Shown here piece after piece: positions 9,620 to 18,018 of a stretch of DNA of 64,000 nt. This stretch comes from Firmicutes bacterium AM41-11 (GTDB taxonomy: Bacteria > Bacillota_I > Bacilli_A > Erysipelotrichales > Erysipelotrichaceae): positions 1-64,000 of the forward strand of contig QUIQ01000005.1 in the NCBI GenBank assembly GCA_003480165.1, written 5' to 3'. The notes under the pieces are model-generated. The model was not told where the DNA came from and did not search any database. It worked only from the letters and a program-made list of their open reading frames with translations. Position 1 is the stretch's first letter; the number at the start of each line of letters is the position of its first letter. Position numbers and translations under genes: made by a program.

Positions 9620-10151
9620 TTTCTCTCTCTTTATCATCCGTAATTTCAAACATCGCACGTTTATCAAAGTGGAATAAACCAGCAATAATATTGGTTGGCA
9701 CGCTCATAATCGCATCGTTGTATTCACGAACAAGCGCATTGTAGTATTTACGTGCATTCGCAATATCATCTTCGATAGCTTTTAATTGATTTTGTAAATC
9801 AATAAAGTTCGTATTCGCTTTCAAATCTGGATAGGCTTCCGCAACCGCAAAAATATTCCGAATTGCCCCACTGATTTGACCTTCTGATTTCATCACTTCA
9901 TCATCGCTTTTAGCTTTCGCACGTTTGGCAATAACAGCTTCTAAAGTATCCGCTTCATGTTTTGCGTACCCTTTCACAGTCTCTACCAAATTAGGAATCA
10001 AATCAAAACGTTTTTTCAAATACACGTCCATTGTTGCATAACCTTCATCACATTTATTGCGTAAATGTACCAGTTTATTATAGGCAGATACAACGCATAA
10101 TACGATGACAACAAGAACAACTAAAACAATAAGTAGTGTCATATATTTCAC
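9600..10151 (-). CDS. lemA: LemA family protein
   Basis: 183 residues: an N-terminal membrane anchor (LLIVLVVLVVIVLCVVSAYN), then a coiled helical domain with the family motif VHLRNKCDEGYATMDVYLKKRFDLIPNLVETVKGY. LemA proteins are membrane-anchored helical bundles of unclear function. A GGGTG site precedes the Met. It forms a two-gene unit with the downstream DUF2207 gene. Only about 27 bases lie between the upstream terminator T-run and this start, so its promoter must overlap the terminator region. Confidence 0.92.
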   Translation of the reverse strand: MKYMTLLIVLVVLVVIVLCVVSAYNKLVHLRNKCDEGYATMDVYLKKRFDLIPNLVETVKGYAKHEADTLEAVIAKRAKAKSDDEVMKSEGQISGAIRNIFAVAEAYPDLKANTNFIDLQNQLKAIEDDIANARKYYNALVREYNDAIMSVPTNIIAGLFHFDKRAMFEITDDKERENVQVKF

Positions 10152-10177
10152 ACCCTTTCTTTATTATTTCATTCTAA

Positions 10178-10204
10178 CAAAAAAGGAGTGGCAATTGCCA
10201 CTCT
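10178..10204 (-). terminator. intrinsic terminator upstream of lemA
   Basis: Palindrome GAGTGGCAATTGCCACTC (10186-10203) followed on the minus strand by CTTTTTT. It ends transcripts coming from the BrkB gene. Confidence 0.8.
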
Positions 10205-10213
10205 CTATCATCG

Positions 10214-10270
10214 AAAAAACGCCTTCCTTTAGTCCACCATTATAAAGTGGTATGACATTATGGAAAGCGT
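10214..10270 (-). terminator. branched terminator-like element after the BrkB gene
   Basis: On the minus strand ACGCTTTCC (from 10270) pairs with GGAAGGCGT (ending 10219), enclosing a small CCAC/GTGG hairpin, then runs into TTTTTT. A TATAAT hexamer at 10239-10244 with a weak TTTCCA 16 bases upstream may serve as the lemA promoter inside the same element. Confidence 0.5.
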
Positions 10271-10274
10271 CAGA

Positions 10275-11123
10275 TTAATCTTTATGTCGTTCTTTTATCC
10301 GGAAAATTGAAATTCGTATCGCATAGCGGAAATACCAGTTAATATAACCACCAATCAAGATAATATAGATACACCAATACAGCCAAAACATAAATAAGAT
10401 CAATACAGCCAAACTGCCGTAATACAAAGAATACGTTGTTACATTGGCAAAAAGCGAAAATAGTTTGGAAAAGATAATCCAGGCAAAAACCGTAAAACAA
10501 GCTCCGGGAACCTGCTCTAACAAGGGTTGGTTTTCCGCTGGTACCAATTTGTATAACAACGATAAAATAGAAACACCGGCTCCAATGACAATCACATAAC
10601 GAAATTGCAACAAACGGCCAAAGGTTTCATGAATCGAAGGAACCTGCGTGGCTAAGAAATTCTGAATCAATTCCCCGAAAACCATTAATACCAACATGCA
10701 GATAAAAAGGACAATCAGCAGCAACATATAAACCGTGGCTAAAAACCGCAAATGAAAATAACCGCGATCATCTTCTACCGCATATACGGTATTTAATCCA
10801 TACATCAATCCCAACATACCACGGGCACAAGACCAAATCAGAGCAACCAAAGTCATGGGTAAAACGGTACCGGATAGCCGATACGCTTCATGAATGATCC
10901 TGCGTACAGCAGGAATCGCCTGCACCGGTACTATACTTGTCATTAAATGAACAAAATCGGCTTCCGAATACCCAACTAAAGGAAGTAAAATGGAAGTCAA
11001 AATCAAAATAGGAATCATCGACAAAAGAAAAAAGAAGGCAATACTACCGGCATAAGCGCCCATATTTCTTTTACCCATTTCATCAATAAAAGCTTTTACA
11101 CTAACGACAACTGAATATCGCAT
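10275..11123 (-). CDS. YihY/BrkB family inner membrane protein
   Basis: 282 residues, six predicted membrane helices, with family segments MGAYAGSIAFFFLLSMIPILILTSILLP, VALIWSCARGMLGLMYGLN and the C-terminal LYYGSLAVLILFMFWLYWCIYIILIGG followed by a basic tail. The family was once annotated as ribonuclease BN or a virulence factor; its true function is not settled. It is followed by two terminator structures, so it is the last gene of its unit. Confidence 0.9.
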   Translation of the reverse strand: MRYSVVVSVKAFIDEMGKRNMGAYAGSIAFFFLLSMIPILILTSILLPLVGYSEADFVHLMTSIVPVQAIPAVRRIIHEAYRLSGTVLPMTLVALIWSCARGMLGLMYGLNTVYAVEDDRGYFHLRFLATVYMLLLIVLFICMLVLMVFGELIQNFLATQVPSIHETFGRLLQFRYVIVIGAGVSILSLLYKLVPAENQPLLEQVPGACFTVFAWIIFSKLFSLFANVTTYSLYYGSLAVLILFMFWLYWCIYIILIGGYINWYFRYAIRISIFRIKERHKD

Positions 11124-11150
11124 ACCTTCTTCCCACTTTCTTTATTTTCA

Positions 11151-12029
11151 TTATATCAATAATTGCACACATCCCAAAACAAAGCCAATTACAGCACCTA
11201 AATTCACAATTAAAGATAGTTCTTTCTTCATCGCAGTTAAGACAAGCTTCTCGAGTTCTTCATTACTCATCGATGCGATTTTTTCTTCCACAATACCTTG
11301 AATATTTAACTTATCCAGTAGAAGTGGAATCACTTGCGCTACCATGGATTCATAGGTTTCTTGGAGTTTATGTTCTAATTGATCTTGCGAGAAGCCCATT
11401 TGCTCCGCTAATTCTAAAGGACTGTCCTGTTTCCATTCTTCCCATTGTAAACGTAATTTTTCCGCAATAATTTCTTTTCCTCGGCCATTTAAAAAGGTTG
11501 AAATTTGTTGGGTTAAGGGAGCCGATAAACCAGCTACAACACTTCCCGACATCAAGCGCAACATCGGATTATCTCCGATTTTCTGGTCAATCACTTCCAT
11601 GCATTGTTCCATCAAGATCTTTTCCAAATCTAATTCATTGATAACCGCCATTATCTTATCTACGGCTTTGGCTTGCGTCATTTGAACAAGCTGGTGATAT
11701 TTCTGCTCGTCTTTGAGAATTTGAATTCCATACGATTCAAGCGTTTGATCTAGTCGCTGCATCAATTTCTGAATGATTTTTTGTTCCAATTCCGGATTTA
11801 GACAACGATCTATTAAATCTTGTTCTGTCAATAATTCATCAGCTACAATCTGCCCAATTGTCTTGGCAATACGGTTCTTTTCCTTAGGAATAGCCCCTGG
11901 CGTAAAAGGTAGAACATGCCCAAACACTTTTACTTCATGACGAGGATGAAACAACATCTTCACCGCAATATAATTTGTGAAATATCCAATAACAGCGCCA
12001 ATTACAGGGCCTAGCCAGTATTTATTCAT
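11151..12029 (-). CDS. DUF445 family membrane protein (YheB-like)
   Basis: 292 residues. The N-terminus WLGPVIGAVIGYFTNYIAVKMLFHPRHEVKVFG...PFTPGAIPKEKNRIA is the DUF445 signature; a long helical central region follows and a C-terminal hydrophobic helix (VNLGAVIGFVLGCVQLLI) gives a second anchor. Function unknown. The Met at 12029 is chosen because GAGGAA lies eight bases upstream and the signature begins there; the open frame continues 32 codons further upstream inside the preceding gene. The start overlaps the HAD stop by 8 bases, indicating coupling. Confidence 0.88.
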   Translation of the reverse strand: MNKYWLGPVIGAVIGYFTNYIAVKMLFHPRHEVKVFGHVLPFTPGAIPKEKNRIAKTIGQIVADELLTEQDLIDRCLNPELEQKIIQKLMQRLDQTLESYGIQILKDEQKYHQLVQMTQAKAVDKIMAVINELDLEKILMEQCMEVIDQKIGDNPMLRLMSGSVVAGLSAPLTQQISTFLNGRGKEIIAEKLRLQWEEWKQDSPLELAEQMGFSQDQLEHKLQETYESMVAQVIPLLLDKLNIQGIVEEKIASMSNEELEKLVLTAMKKELSLIVNLGAVIGFVLGCVQLLI

Positions 12030-12861
12030 ATTTGATTCCTCGCTCTCGCAAAAATTTTGCGATACCATTTTCATCATTTGTACAAGTACAAGCATTTGCG
12101 ATGGCCTTGCATTTTTCATCGGCATTGCCCATAGCTACTCCATAGCCACAAGTCTCCAACAAGCTGCAATCATTCTGACCATCCCCAAAAGCTATAACCT
12201 TGCTTAAATCAATTCCTTCTTGTGCACAAATAGAGCGTAGTGCTTTCGCTTTATCAACCCCTTGCGCCGTAAATTCAAAATAGAAATAAGCTGTAAACAT
12301 CGCACTTAAGTTAGGAAAGGGTTCCGCCATTGCCTGATGATTTGCTTCTAAATAATCATGATTTCCAAAGGTTAAAATCTTATTCACCGGAAAATCAATA
12401 GTCGCTTCTAAATCAGGTACTTCTTTTAATAAAAAGTGTCCGGCTCTTGCTTCATATTGCATAATATTAAAAGGTTTTCCATTGTCATCAACCATACAAC
12501 GATAGACATCTTCTACACACATATAAGCTCCATGATCAATCATCACGGTTAAGCCATCAAATTGTTTCAAATGATGAAGGACGGCTTTACATTCTTCTTT
12601 TGAAATGGCTTCATTAAAGAGAATCTCATGCGTTTGTACATCCAAAGCCTGACTACCATTATAGGTAATGCATAAACCATGATGTTGATCCATTTCTAGT
12701 TCTTGGGCAAACTCCAAGACACCTTGCGTAGGTCTTCCGGAAGCTAAAATCAAACGAATTCCCTGCGCTTGTGATTGTAGTAAAGCTTCTTTGGTTTCCT
12801 TTAATATCTTTCCTTTAGAACTTAATAAAGTTCCATCTATATCTAAACAAATTGCTTGCAT
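12022..12861 (-). CDS. Cof-type HAD family sugar-phosphate phosphatase
   Basis: 279 residues with the class IIB (Cof) HAD motifs: DIDGTLL (nucleophile Asp and acid/base Asp), ILASGR (motif II Ser), a cap domain, and the C-terminal Lys and GDGQNDCSLLE metal-binding motif. Members dephosphorylate sugar phosphates, FMN or PLP; the substrate here is unknown. Ideal GGAGG site. The start lies 12 bases after the T-run of the tRNA-operon terminator, with no room for a separate promoter, so expression probably depends on read-through. Confidence 0.92.
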   Translation of the reverse strand: MQAICLDIDGTLLSSKGKILKETKEALLQSQAQGIRLILASGRPTQGVLEFAQELEMDQHHGLCITYNGSQALDVQTHEILFNEAISKEECKAVLHHLKQFDGLTVMIDHGAYMCVEDVYRCMVDDNGKPFNIMQYEARAGHFLLKEVPDLEATIDFPVNKILTFGNHDYLEANHQAMAEPFPNLSAMFTAYFYFEFTAQGVDKAKALRSICAQEGIDLSKVIAFGDGQNDCSLLETCGYGVAMGNADEKCKAIANACTCTNDENGIAKFLRERGIKYE

Positions 12862-12872
12862 ATATCCTCCAA

Positions 12873-12903
12873 GAAAAAAAGCCTCTAAGCAAAACTTAGA
12901 GGC
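12873..12903 (-). terminator. terminator of the tRNA operon
   Basis: On the minus strand GCCTCTAAG / CTTAGAGGC with a five-base loop and eight T follow tRNA-Phe. The ribosome binding site of the HAD gene starts almost immediately after the T-run. Confidence 0.88.
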
Positions 12904-12917
12904 AATCTTTGAAAAGA

Positions 12918-12993
<76 letters not shown>

Positions 12994-12997
12994 ATCC

Positions 12998-13074
<77 letters not shown>

Positions 13075-13091
13075 ATGTAAAATAATTAAGA

Positions 13092-13182
13092 TGGCGCAGA
13101 AGCTGGGATTCGAACCCAGGCGCCGCTCGCACGACCTACCGGTTTTCAAGACCGGACCCTTCAACCACTTGGGTACTTCTGC
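13092..13182 (-). tRNA. tRNA-Ser (TGA)
   Basis: 91 bases with CCA and a long variable arm (class II). Acceptor GCAGAAG / CTTCTGC, anticodon loop CTTGAAA between CCGGT and ACCGG. Confidence 0.95.
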
Positions 13183-13196
13183 ATATGTATGTAATT

Positions 13197-13273
13197 TGGT
13201 GGACCCTGTAGGACTCGAACCTACGACCCGCCGGTTATGAGCCGGATGCTCTGACCAACTGAGCTAAGGGTCC
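13197..13273 (-). tRNA. tRNA with CAT anticodon, most likely tRNA-Ile2 (lysidine type)
   Basis: 77 bases with CCA; acceptor GGACCCT / AGGGTCC and anticodon arm CCGGCTCATAACCGG. The body resembles Bacillus tRNA-Ile2, whose C34 is changed to lysidine by TilS to read AUA, rather than elongator tRNA-Met; the next gene has the elongator body. Assignment by resemblance from memory. Confidence 0.8.
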
Positions 13274-13285
13274 CTAAAAACTCGT

Positions 13286-13362
13286 TGGTGGCTGAGGTGA
13301 GACTCGAACTCACGACCTTCCGGGTATGAACCGGATGCTCTAGCCAACTAAGCTACCCAGCC
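13286..13362 (-). tRNA. elongator tRNA-Met (CAT)
   Basis: 77 bases with CCA; acceptor GGCTGGG / CTCAGCC (one G-T pair), anticodon arm CCGGTTCATACCCGG. The GGTTCATACCCG loop matches elongator tRNA-Met of Bacillota. Confidence 0.88.
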
Positions 13363-13373
13363 ATTAAAAATAA

Positions 13374-13450
13374 TGGTCGGGACGACAGGATTTGAACCTG
13401 CGACCCCTTGATCCCAAATCAAGTGCACTACCAAGCTGTGCTACGTCCCG
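13374..13450 (-). tRNA. tRNA-Pro (TGG)
   Basis: 77 bases with CCA; acceptor CGGGACG / CGTCCCG, anticodon loop TTTGGGA between CTTGA and TCAAG. Confidence 0.96.
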
Positions 13451-13458
13451 ATAAAAAA

Positions 13459-13535
13459 TGGCGCGCCCAGTAGGAGTCGAACCCGCAACCTTTTGATCCG
13501 TAGTCAAACGCTCTATCCAATTGAGCTATGGGCGC
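13459..13535 (-). tRNA. tRNA-Arg (ACG)
   Basis: 77 bases with CCA; acceptor GCGCCCA / TGGGCGC, anticodon loop CTACGGA between TTTGA and TCAAA. First gene of the tRNA operon. The ACG anticodon needs a TadA deaminase to read CGC and CGA. Confidence 0.96.
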
Positions 13536-13575
13536 AATTTAAATATTTTTTTACTCGCACATCAAGTGCCTATTT

Positions 13576-13604
13576 AATATAACACAGCACATACCCCTTT
13601 GCAA
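13576..13604 (-). promoter_or_regulatory. promoter of the tRNA operon
   Basis: On the minus strand TTGCAA, 17-base spacer, TATATT, about 40 bases before tRNA-Arg. A close match to a sigma-A promoter, as expected for stable RNA. Confidence 0.8.
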
Positions 13605-13639
13605 GTAAAAAAATTAATTTTTTTATGCAATGGATTCTA

Positions 13640-13648
13640 TGTTATACT
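13640..13648 (+). promoter_or_regulatory. extended -10 promoter of the VanX-like gene
   Basis: TGTTATACT is an extended -10 (TG-n-TATACT) ending six bases before the ATG. No good -35 and no ribosome binding site are present, so the transcript may start at or next to the initiator codon. Confidence 0.5.
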
Positions 13649-13654
13649 CAATCT

Positions 13655-14275
13655 ATGAAATTTGTTGAAATCCAAAAAATTCTGCCAGATGTTTTACTCG
13701 ATATTCGCTATGCCTCAACGTACAATTTTGTAGGCGAGAAAATCGATGGATACATTGATCCGATTGCCATTGGTACGATAGAACTTGTTCAAGCCCTGCA
13801 AGAAGTGCAGTCCGTTTTCTTAGACGCTGGATATCGCATAAAGATTTATGATGCCTATCGCCCGCAAAAAGCTGTGGATCATTTCTATCGTTGGGTACAG
13901 GATCCCAACGATACAAAAATGAAAGACTATTTTTATCCACATACAGATAAAGATTCGCTGTTTAAAGATGCTTATCTTATCGACAAATCCGGTCATTCAC
14001 GCGGTAGCACCATTGATTTGACCTTATTTGATGAGAACAAAGGATGCGATATCGATATGGGATCTCCTTTTGACTTATTTGATCCCCTTTCTCATCCTTT
14101 ATATACCACGCACTTAAGTCAGCAACAAAAAGCGAATCGCTTATTCTTACGTGAAACTATGATGAGCCATGGCTTTCTTCCTTTAGAAAGTGAATGGTGG
14201 CACTTCACCCTAAAAGACGAACCATATCCTTCCACCTATTTTGACTTTAATGTGGAAGCTGGGAAAACCAAGTAA
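13655..14275 (+). CDS. VanX/DdpX-like D-alanyl-D-alanine dipeptidase
   Basis: 206 residues of the peptidase M15D type. Zinc-binding motif SGHSRGSTIDLTL supplies the His and Asp ligands (SxHxxGxAxD pattern) and ESEWWHF gives the catalytic Glu and third zinc ligand His. VanX enzymes cleave D-Ala-D-Ala; DdpX homologues salvage it during wall turnover. No vanH, vanA or vanS/R genes are nearby, so a salvage role is more likely than glycopeptide resistance. The Met at 13655 is chosen because family proteins begin just before FVEIQKILPDVLLDIRYAS. Its 3' end overlaps the convergent acetyltransferase by 29 bases. Confidence 0.9.
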   Translation: MKFVEIQKILPDVLLDIRYASTYNFVGEKIDGYIDPIAIGTIELVQALQEVQSVFLDAGYRIKIYDAYRPQKAVDHFYRWVQDPNDTKMKDYFYPHTDKDSLFKDAYLIDKSGHSRGSTIDLTLFDENKGCDIDMGSPFDLFDPLSHPLYTTHLSQQQKANRLFLRETMMSHGFLPLESEWWHFTLKDEPYPSTYFDFNVEAGKTK

Positions 14276-14816
14276 CACCTGCTTGGTCTTTTTTATGTTC
14301 GCCAATCATCTTTTCCATCCAGACCATATCATACCAGCGACCAAACTTATAGCCAGTCTGTTTAAAGATGCCTACCATGCGAAATCCTACGTGGGCATGA
14401 AATTTTGCACTGTTTTGGGTTACGTATTCATCATCCACTTCCGGATAAGAAATACATGCATAAACATTACATAGGCCCATTTTCTTTAAATACCCCTCTA
14501 AATAGGCATAAAGTCGTTTCCCAATTCCCTGTTTCTGTACATCGGGATGCAAATAAATGCTGACTTCACAAGCCCAATCATACGCAGCTCGATCTTTAAA
14601 AACACCCGCATAGGCATAACCAACGACCTTAGATCCACACTGAGCGACTACATATGGATACTTTGCTAAAATATTTTCCATGCGTTGACGAAACGCTTTT
14701 GTACTCGGCACTTCATATTCAAAGGTAATAGCGGTGTTTTTGATATAGTCTGCATAGATATCTAGAATCGCCTGGCAATCCTCTAAAGTTGCGATCCGAA
14801 ATGATACTTCTTCCAT
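14247..14816 (-). CDS. GNAT acetyltransferase, phosphinothricin-acetyltransferase-like
   Basis: 189 residues. Start FRIATLEDCQAILDIYADYIKNTAITFEYEVPS and the later EVSIYLHPDVQKQGIGKRLY (acetyl-CoA loop Q-x-x-G-I-G) and GFRMVGIFKQTGYKFGRWYDMVWMEK are characteristic of the PAT/YwnH branch, which N-acetylates small amines such as methionine sulfoximine or phosphinothricin. The final ~15 residues (after MIGEH) are encoded across the neighbour's terminator hairpin and are not typical of the family, so the original stop may have been lost. Last gene of the long operon that starts at 22061; 2 bases separate it from the dUTPase gene. Confidence 0.85.
   Translation of the reverse strand: MEEVSFRIATLEDCQAILDIYADYIKNTAITFEYEVPSTKAFRQRMENILAKYPYVVAQCGSKVVGYAYAGVFKDRAAYDWACEVSIYLHPDVQKQGIGKRLYAYLEGYLKKMGLCNVYACISYPEVDDEYVTQNSAKFHAHVGFRMVGIFKQTGYKFGRWYDMVWMEKMIGEHKKDQAGVTWFSQLPH
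14267..14294 (+). terminator. terminator of the VanX-like gene
   Basis: ACCAAG (14267-14272) / CTTGGT (14282-14287) followed by CTTTTTT. The hairpin contains the stop codon and also lies inside the 3' coding end of the opposite-strand acetyltransferase. Confidence 0.7.
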
Positions 14817-14818
14817 AC

Positions 14819-15319
14819 TTATTTTCCTGAAGAACCTAACTTTCCTTCCCCACGCAAAGATTTCATTTCTTTTAATTCATCAAAAGAAATTTCTTCGCTT
14901 TCTATCTGTGGCATCACCAATAGAACACCTTGGCAAATTGCTTTTTCATAAGGGTAAATGATGCAAGCGGCTTTTTCTGATTCGCTCCAAGTTTCTACAA
15001 TAGCTTTTTTCGCAATGCGAATAGGTTTAGTATTCACATTGGTTACCGGTGCCATATATTCTCCACGGTAGCCAGAATCAATAACCCCAGAACGCTGCGC
15101 CATACCTTTGGTTCCCGTCGAGCCTCTTTCTTTTAAGAATAGAACATAATTCGGATCAAAAGCACTGGCAATTCCTAAAGGAACCAACTTGGTTTGATTT
15201 GGTTGAATCTCCATATAGTCTTCCGCAAAACAAGGATAGAGATCATACCCTGCATCTTCCCATCGTTTGGAAGGAATTTTTGCGTTTTCTTTAACTTTTG
15301 CCCAATAAATCTTTTCCAT
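14819..15319 (-). CDS. dut: dUTP diphosphatase-like protein
   Basis: About 166 residues with the five dUTPase motifs in order: DAGYDLYP (1), ERGSTGTKG (2), GVIDSGYRGE (3, containing the catalytic Asp and uracil-binding Tyr), QGVLLVMPQ (4) and RGEGKLGSSGK (5, the P-loop-like tail). Trimeric dUTPases hydrolyse dUTP to dUMP, keeping uracil out of DNA. A spacer between motifs 3 and 4 is longer than in classical enzymes, as in some Firmicute homologues. Two adjacent Met codons (15322, 15319) follow an AGG site. It overlaps the upstream DNA glycosylase gene, a pair with a coherent genome-sanitation theme. Confidence 0.87.
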   Translation of the reverse strand: MEKIYWAKVKENAKIPSKRWEDAGYDLYPCFAEDYMEIQPNQTKLVPLGIASAFDPNYVLFLKERGSTGTKGMAQRSGVIDSGYRGEYMAPVTNVNTKPIRIAKKAIVETWSESEKAACIIYPYEKAICQGVLLVMPQIESEEISFDELKEMKSLRGEGKLGSSGK

Positions 15320-15800
15320 CATCAACACCTAAACTCTTTCTATATTTCTCAATTAATTCTTCTAAACTTACTTGTGCATTAGCAGCTGAAGTAGAAGGCA
15401 GTACTTCGATTTTATCTAATAATTCCGGATAGTATTTCCGCATTGTTTGATAACTGGTCTTCCCGTTACATAGAATCTTTTCAATGCCCGGATGCTCTTT
15501 TAAGAAACCCGGAATATCATTTGGTACAACTTCCTTAATACTTGCATCACTACTGCCTTTACGTATACAAGTTGCACAGCTGTCCCATAAAGCAATTCCT
15601 GCTTTTTCCAATACGGCTTTTTTCTGATCTACAGTTGTCGTTGGACAATCATAAATAGCCGATAAGACTTTCCAAAAGCGATTGGATGGATGTGCATAGT
15701 GGATGCCTTGTTTCAAGCTTTCCACACTGGCAATGGAACCAAGAATCAAGATGTGATCTTGATCATGAACCACTTTATCTAAGCCTTGGATTCTTGCCAT
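15291..15800 (-). CDS. DNA-deoxyinosine glycosylase / uracil-DNA glycosylase superfamily protein
   Basis: 169 residues. Motif 1 is LGSIASVESL, followed by HYAHPSNRFWKVL, which is typical of the hypoxanthine-DNA/MUG-like branch, and the C-terminal PSTSAANA loop that inserts into the DNA minor groove. These enzymes excise deaminated bases (hypoxanthine, uracil, xanthine). The motif 1 residue normally Pro is Ala here (GSIAS for GSxPS). It overlaps rimO by 22 bases and dut by about 29 bases. Confidence 0.85.
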   Translation of the reverse strand: MARIQGLDKVVHDQDHILILGSIASVESLKQGIHYAHPSNRFWKVLSAIYDCPTTTVDQKKAVLEKAGIALWDSCATCIRKGSSDASIKEVVPNDIPGFLKEHPGIEKILCNGKTSYQTMRKYYPELLDKIEVLPSTSAANAQVSLEELIEKYRKSLGVDDGKDLLGKS

Positions 15801-17089
15801 ACACCAATCAAATCATAATCTTTTGCTTCAGTGATTTTCACCTGTACAAAAGAACCTAACGCAATATCATGATCACAAGTAAAGATCACCTGACCATCCA
15901 CTTCATCGGGTGCATCCGCATAACTACGACCACGATAACGCGAAGTTAAAGCTTCTTTTTCTTCTACCAATACTTCGATCACTTGTCCCACTTTGGCTTG
16001 ATTAATTTCATAAGAAATACCCTCTTGCACCTGCATCAATTCTTTTAAGCGGGCATCCATCACATCTTGATCAATATCTCCATCCATTTCATAAGCTGGA
16101 GTATCTTCTTCTTTGGAATAAGTGAAAGCTCCCATACGATCCCAGCGAATTTCTTTTAAGAATTCAATCATCTCTTCAAAATCAGCTTGCGTTTCATGTG
16201 GGAAGCCCACAATCAATGTCGTACGTAAAACCGCCTTAGGGAAACGCTGACGAATCTTGGCAACAATTTCTTTCACTTCTTCTTTGGATGAACGACGATT
16301 CATCAAGCGCAACATTTTGGTAGAAGCATGTTGGGTTGGAATATCAAAATAAGGAACCACACGTTCACTTGAGGCCATCGCATCTAAAACATCATCAACA
16401 ATTTCATCTGGATACATATAAAGGATACGAATCCAATGGAAACCAGGAATCTTATCAATCGCACGAATCAAATCTCCCAGCTTATAGGTTCCGTAATTAT
16501 CTAATCCATATTTGGTTGTATCTTGGGCAATTAGCGTTAATTCCTTTACACCAACTGAAGCTAAATACTCTGCTTCTTTGACAATATCTTCGATCGTACG
16601 ACTTTTTTGATCACCACGAATCAAAGGAATGGCACAATAGGCACAATGGTTGGAGCAGCCTTCACTGATTTTAATATAGGCTTGCCAAGGATTTCCGGTT
16701 AAAACCCGTTCGCTTTTTGACATTAAGCTCTGATCTCCTTCGCCAAGTAAAGGACGTAAGATATCCGCTAAGCGATCATAATCGCGAATTGGAATAATGG
16801 CATCCACTTCGGGTATTTCTTTTTCCAGTTCTTCTTGGTAGCGCTGGGCCAGGCATCCGCAAACAATTAACTTCTTTAATTGTTTTTCCTTATATCCTGC
16901 CATTTCGAAAATCGTTTGAATGGATTCCTGTTTGGCAGATACGATAAATCCACATGTATTCACAATAATGGCTTCGGCTTCTTTCGGAGAACCAACAATT
17001 TCATGTCCTTCTTCCTTCAACATAGCCATCATATTTTCTGAATCAATTAAATTCTTTGCACAACCTAATGATACAAATCCTACTTTCAT
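15779..17089 (-). CDS. rimO: ribosomal protein uS12 methylthiotransferase RimO
   Basis: 436 residues: N-terminal UPF0004 domain (VGFVSLGCAKNLIDSENM, cluster cysteines), radical-SAM domain with CSNHCAYCAIP (C-x3-C-x2-C), and a C-terminal TRAM domain (GQVIEVLVEE...). It adds a methylthio group to the conserved Asp of ribosomal protein S12. CAKN and EGCSNHCAYCAIPLIRG separate it from MiaB. The ATG overlaps the yhaM stop by 4 bases (ATGA). Confidence 0.95.
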   Translation of the reverse strand: MKVGFVSLGCAKNLIDSENMMAMLKEEGHEIVGSPKEAEAIIVNTCGFIVSAKQESIQTIFEMAGYKEKQLKKLIVCGCLAQRYQEELEKEIPEVDAIIPIRDYDRLADILRPLLGEGDQSLMSKSERVLTGNPWQAYIKISEGCSNHCAYCAIPLIRGDQKSRTIEDIVKEAEYLASVGVKELTLIAQDTTKYGLDNYGTYKLGDLIRAIDKIPGFHWIRILYMYPDEIVDDVLDAMASSERVVPYFDIPTQHASTKMLRLMNRRSSKEEVKEIVAKIRQRFPKAVLRTTLIVGFPHETQADFEEMIEFLKEIRWDRMGAFTYSKEEDTPAYEMDGDIDQDVMDARLKELMQVQEGISYEINQAKVGQVIEVLVEEKEALTSRYRGRSYADAPDEVDGQVIFTCDHDIALGSFVQVKITEAKDYDLIGVWQESKA

Positions 17090-18018
17090 TCGCTATCTCC
17101 TTTTTTTCGATAAATCATTCTTCCTTCTAAGGCAAATACTCTTGGTCCAAATTCACCTGGTTCGGTGGCATCTATACTTTCTTTCATCATAAATAGACGT
17201 GCATCAATATCATCTACCATAGATAATACTTCGGCTTCAGGAATCATTGGCGAAACCGGTGAACCAAATTCTTTTTTGCCATGGTGAGATAAAATCATAT
17301 GTTTTAATAATAAAATGCATTCTTGATCTTCTACATGGCAAGCTTTTGCGGTTTCATCGATCATGCAATTGACAATACTGATATGTCCCAATAGATTTCC
17401 TTGGGCTGTATAGCTTGGCAACATCGCATCACTTAATTCAATGATTTTTCCTACATCATGCAACAAGGCTCCCGCGATCAATAAATCGCGATCTAAATAG
17501 GTATATTGTTGGGCAATATGTAAAGCCAAACGCACCATACTAAGGGAATGGAAAGCTAGTCCACCCACAAAGTTATGATGGTTTCGAGTGGCAGCGGGAT
17601 AGGTATAAAACTTTTCTTCATTCGCTTTTAAAATCGTAGAAGTCACTTCAAACAAAGCGACATTTTCCATAGAATTCAAATAGCCTTGGATTTCCGCTTG
17701 CATCTGTTCCGTACGCATTGGTGCACTACGCACATAATCCGTGATTTTTTCACCCGGTTTTTCTTCCATTTTTTGAATTCGCATTTGCAAGGCATTACGA
17801 TATAAAATCACATCACCATGCGCTTCTACAACCATTCCGACATGGAAGGCATTCGCTTGTTCTTCGGTCAAATTCCAAAACTTTGCGTCCAAAGAACCAC
17901 TAGCATCTTCCAAAGTAAGAGATAAATACGGCGTCCCCTTATTCGTCTTTGATTGTTCGCACTTGCGAATCAAGGCAAGTACTTCTACTTTTCCTGCTTC
18001 TTTAATATCTTTAATCAT
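17086..18018 (-). CDS. yhaM: 3'-5' exoribonuclease YhaM family protein
   Basis: 310 residues: N-terminal OB-fold (VLALIRKCEQSKTNKGTPYLSLTLEDASGSLDAKFW) followed by an HD domain with HNHHNFVGGLAFHSLSMV and LLHDVGKI metal-binding motifs. YhaM (Cbf1) trims RNA and DNA 3' ends in Mn2+-dependent fashion. Family length is ~310-320, matching. The Met at 18018 is preceded by GAAGGGG and overlaps the end of the upstream GT-RecX gene by 8 bases. Confidence 0.93.
   Translation of the reverse strand: MIKDIKEAGKVEVLALIRKCEQSKTNKGTPYLSLTLEDASGSLDAKFWNLTEEQANAFHVGMVVEAHGDVILYRNALQMRIQKMEEKPGEKITDYVRSAPMRTEQMQAEIQGYLNSMENVALFEVTSTILKANEEKFYTYPAATRNHHNFVGGLAFHSLSMVRLALHIAQQYTYLDRDLLIAGALLHDVGKIIELSDAMLPSYTAQGNLLGHISIVNCMIDETAKACHVEDQECILLLKHMILSHHGKKEFGSPVSPMIPEAEVLSMVDDIDARLFMMKESIDATEPGEFGPRVFALEGRMIYRKKGDSE

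Noticed and set aside
13655..14275. Glycopeptide resistance gene
   Set aside because: No vanHA, vanY or vanRS neighbours; a lone VanX/DdpX homologue is more likely used in wall peptide salvage.
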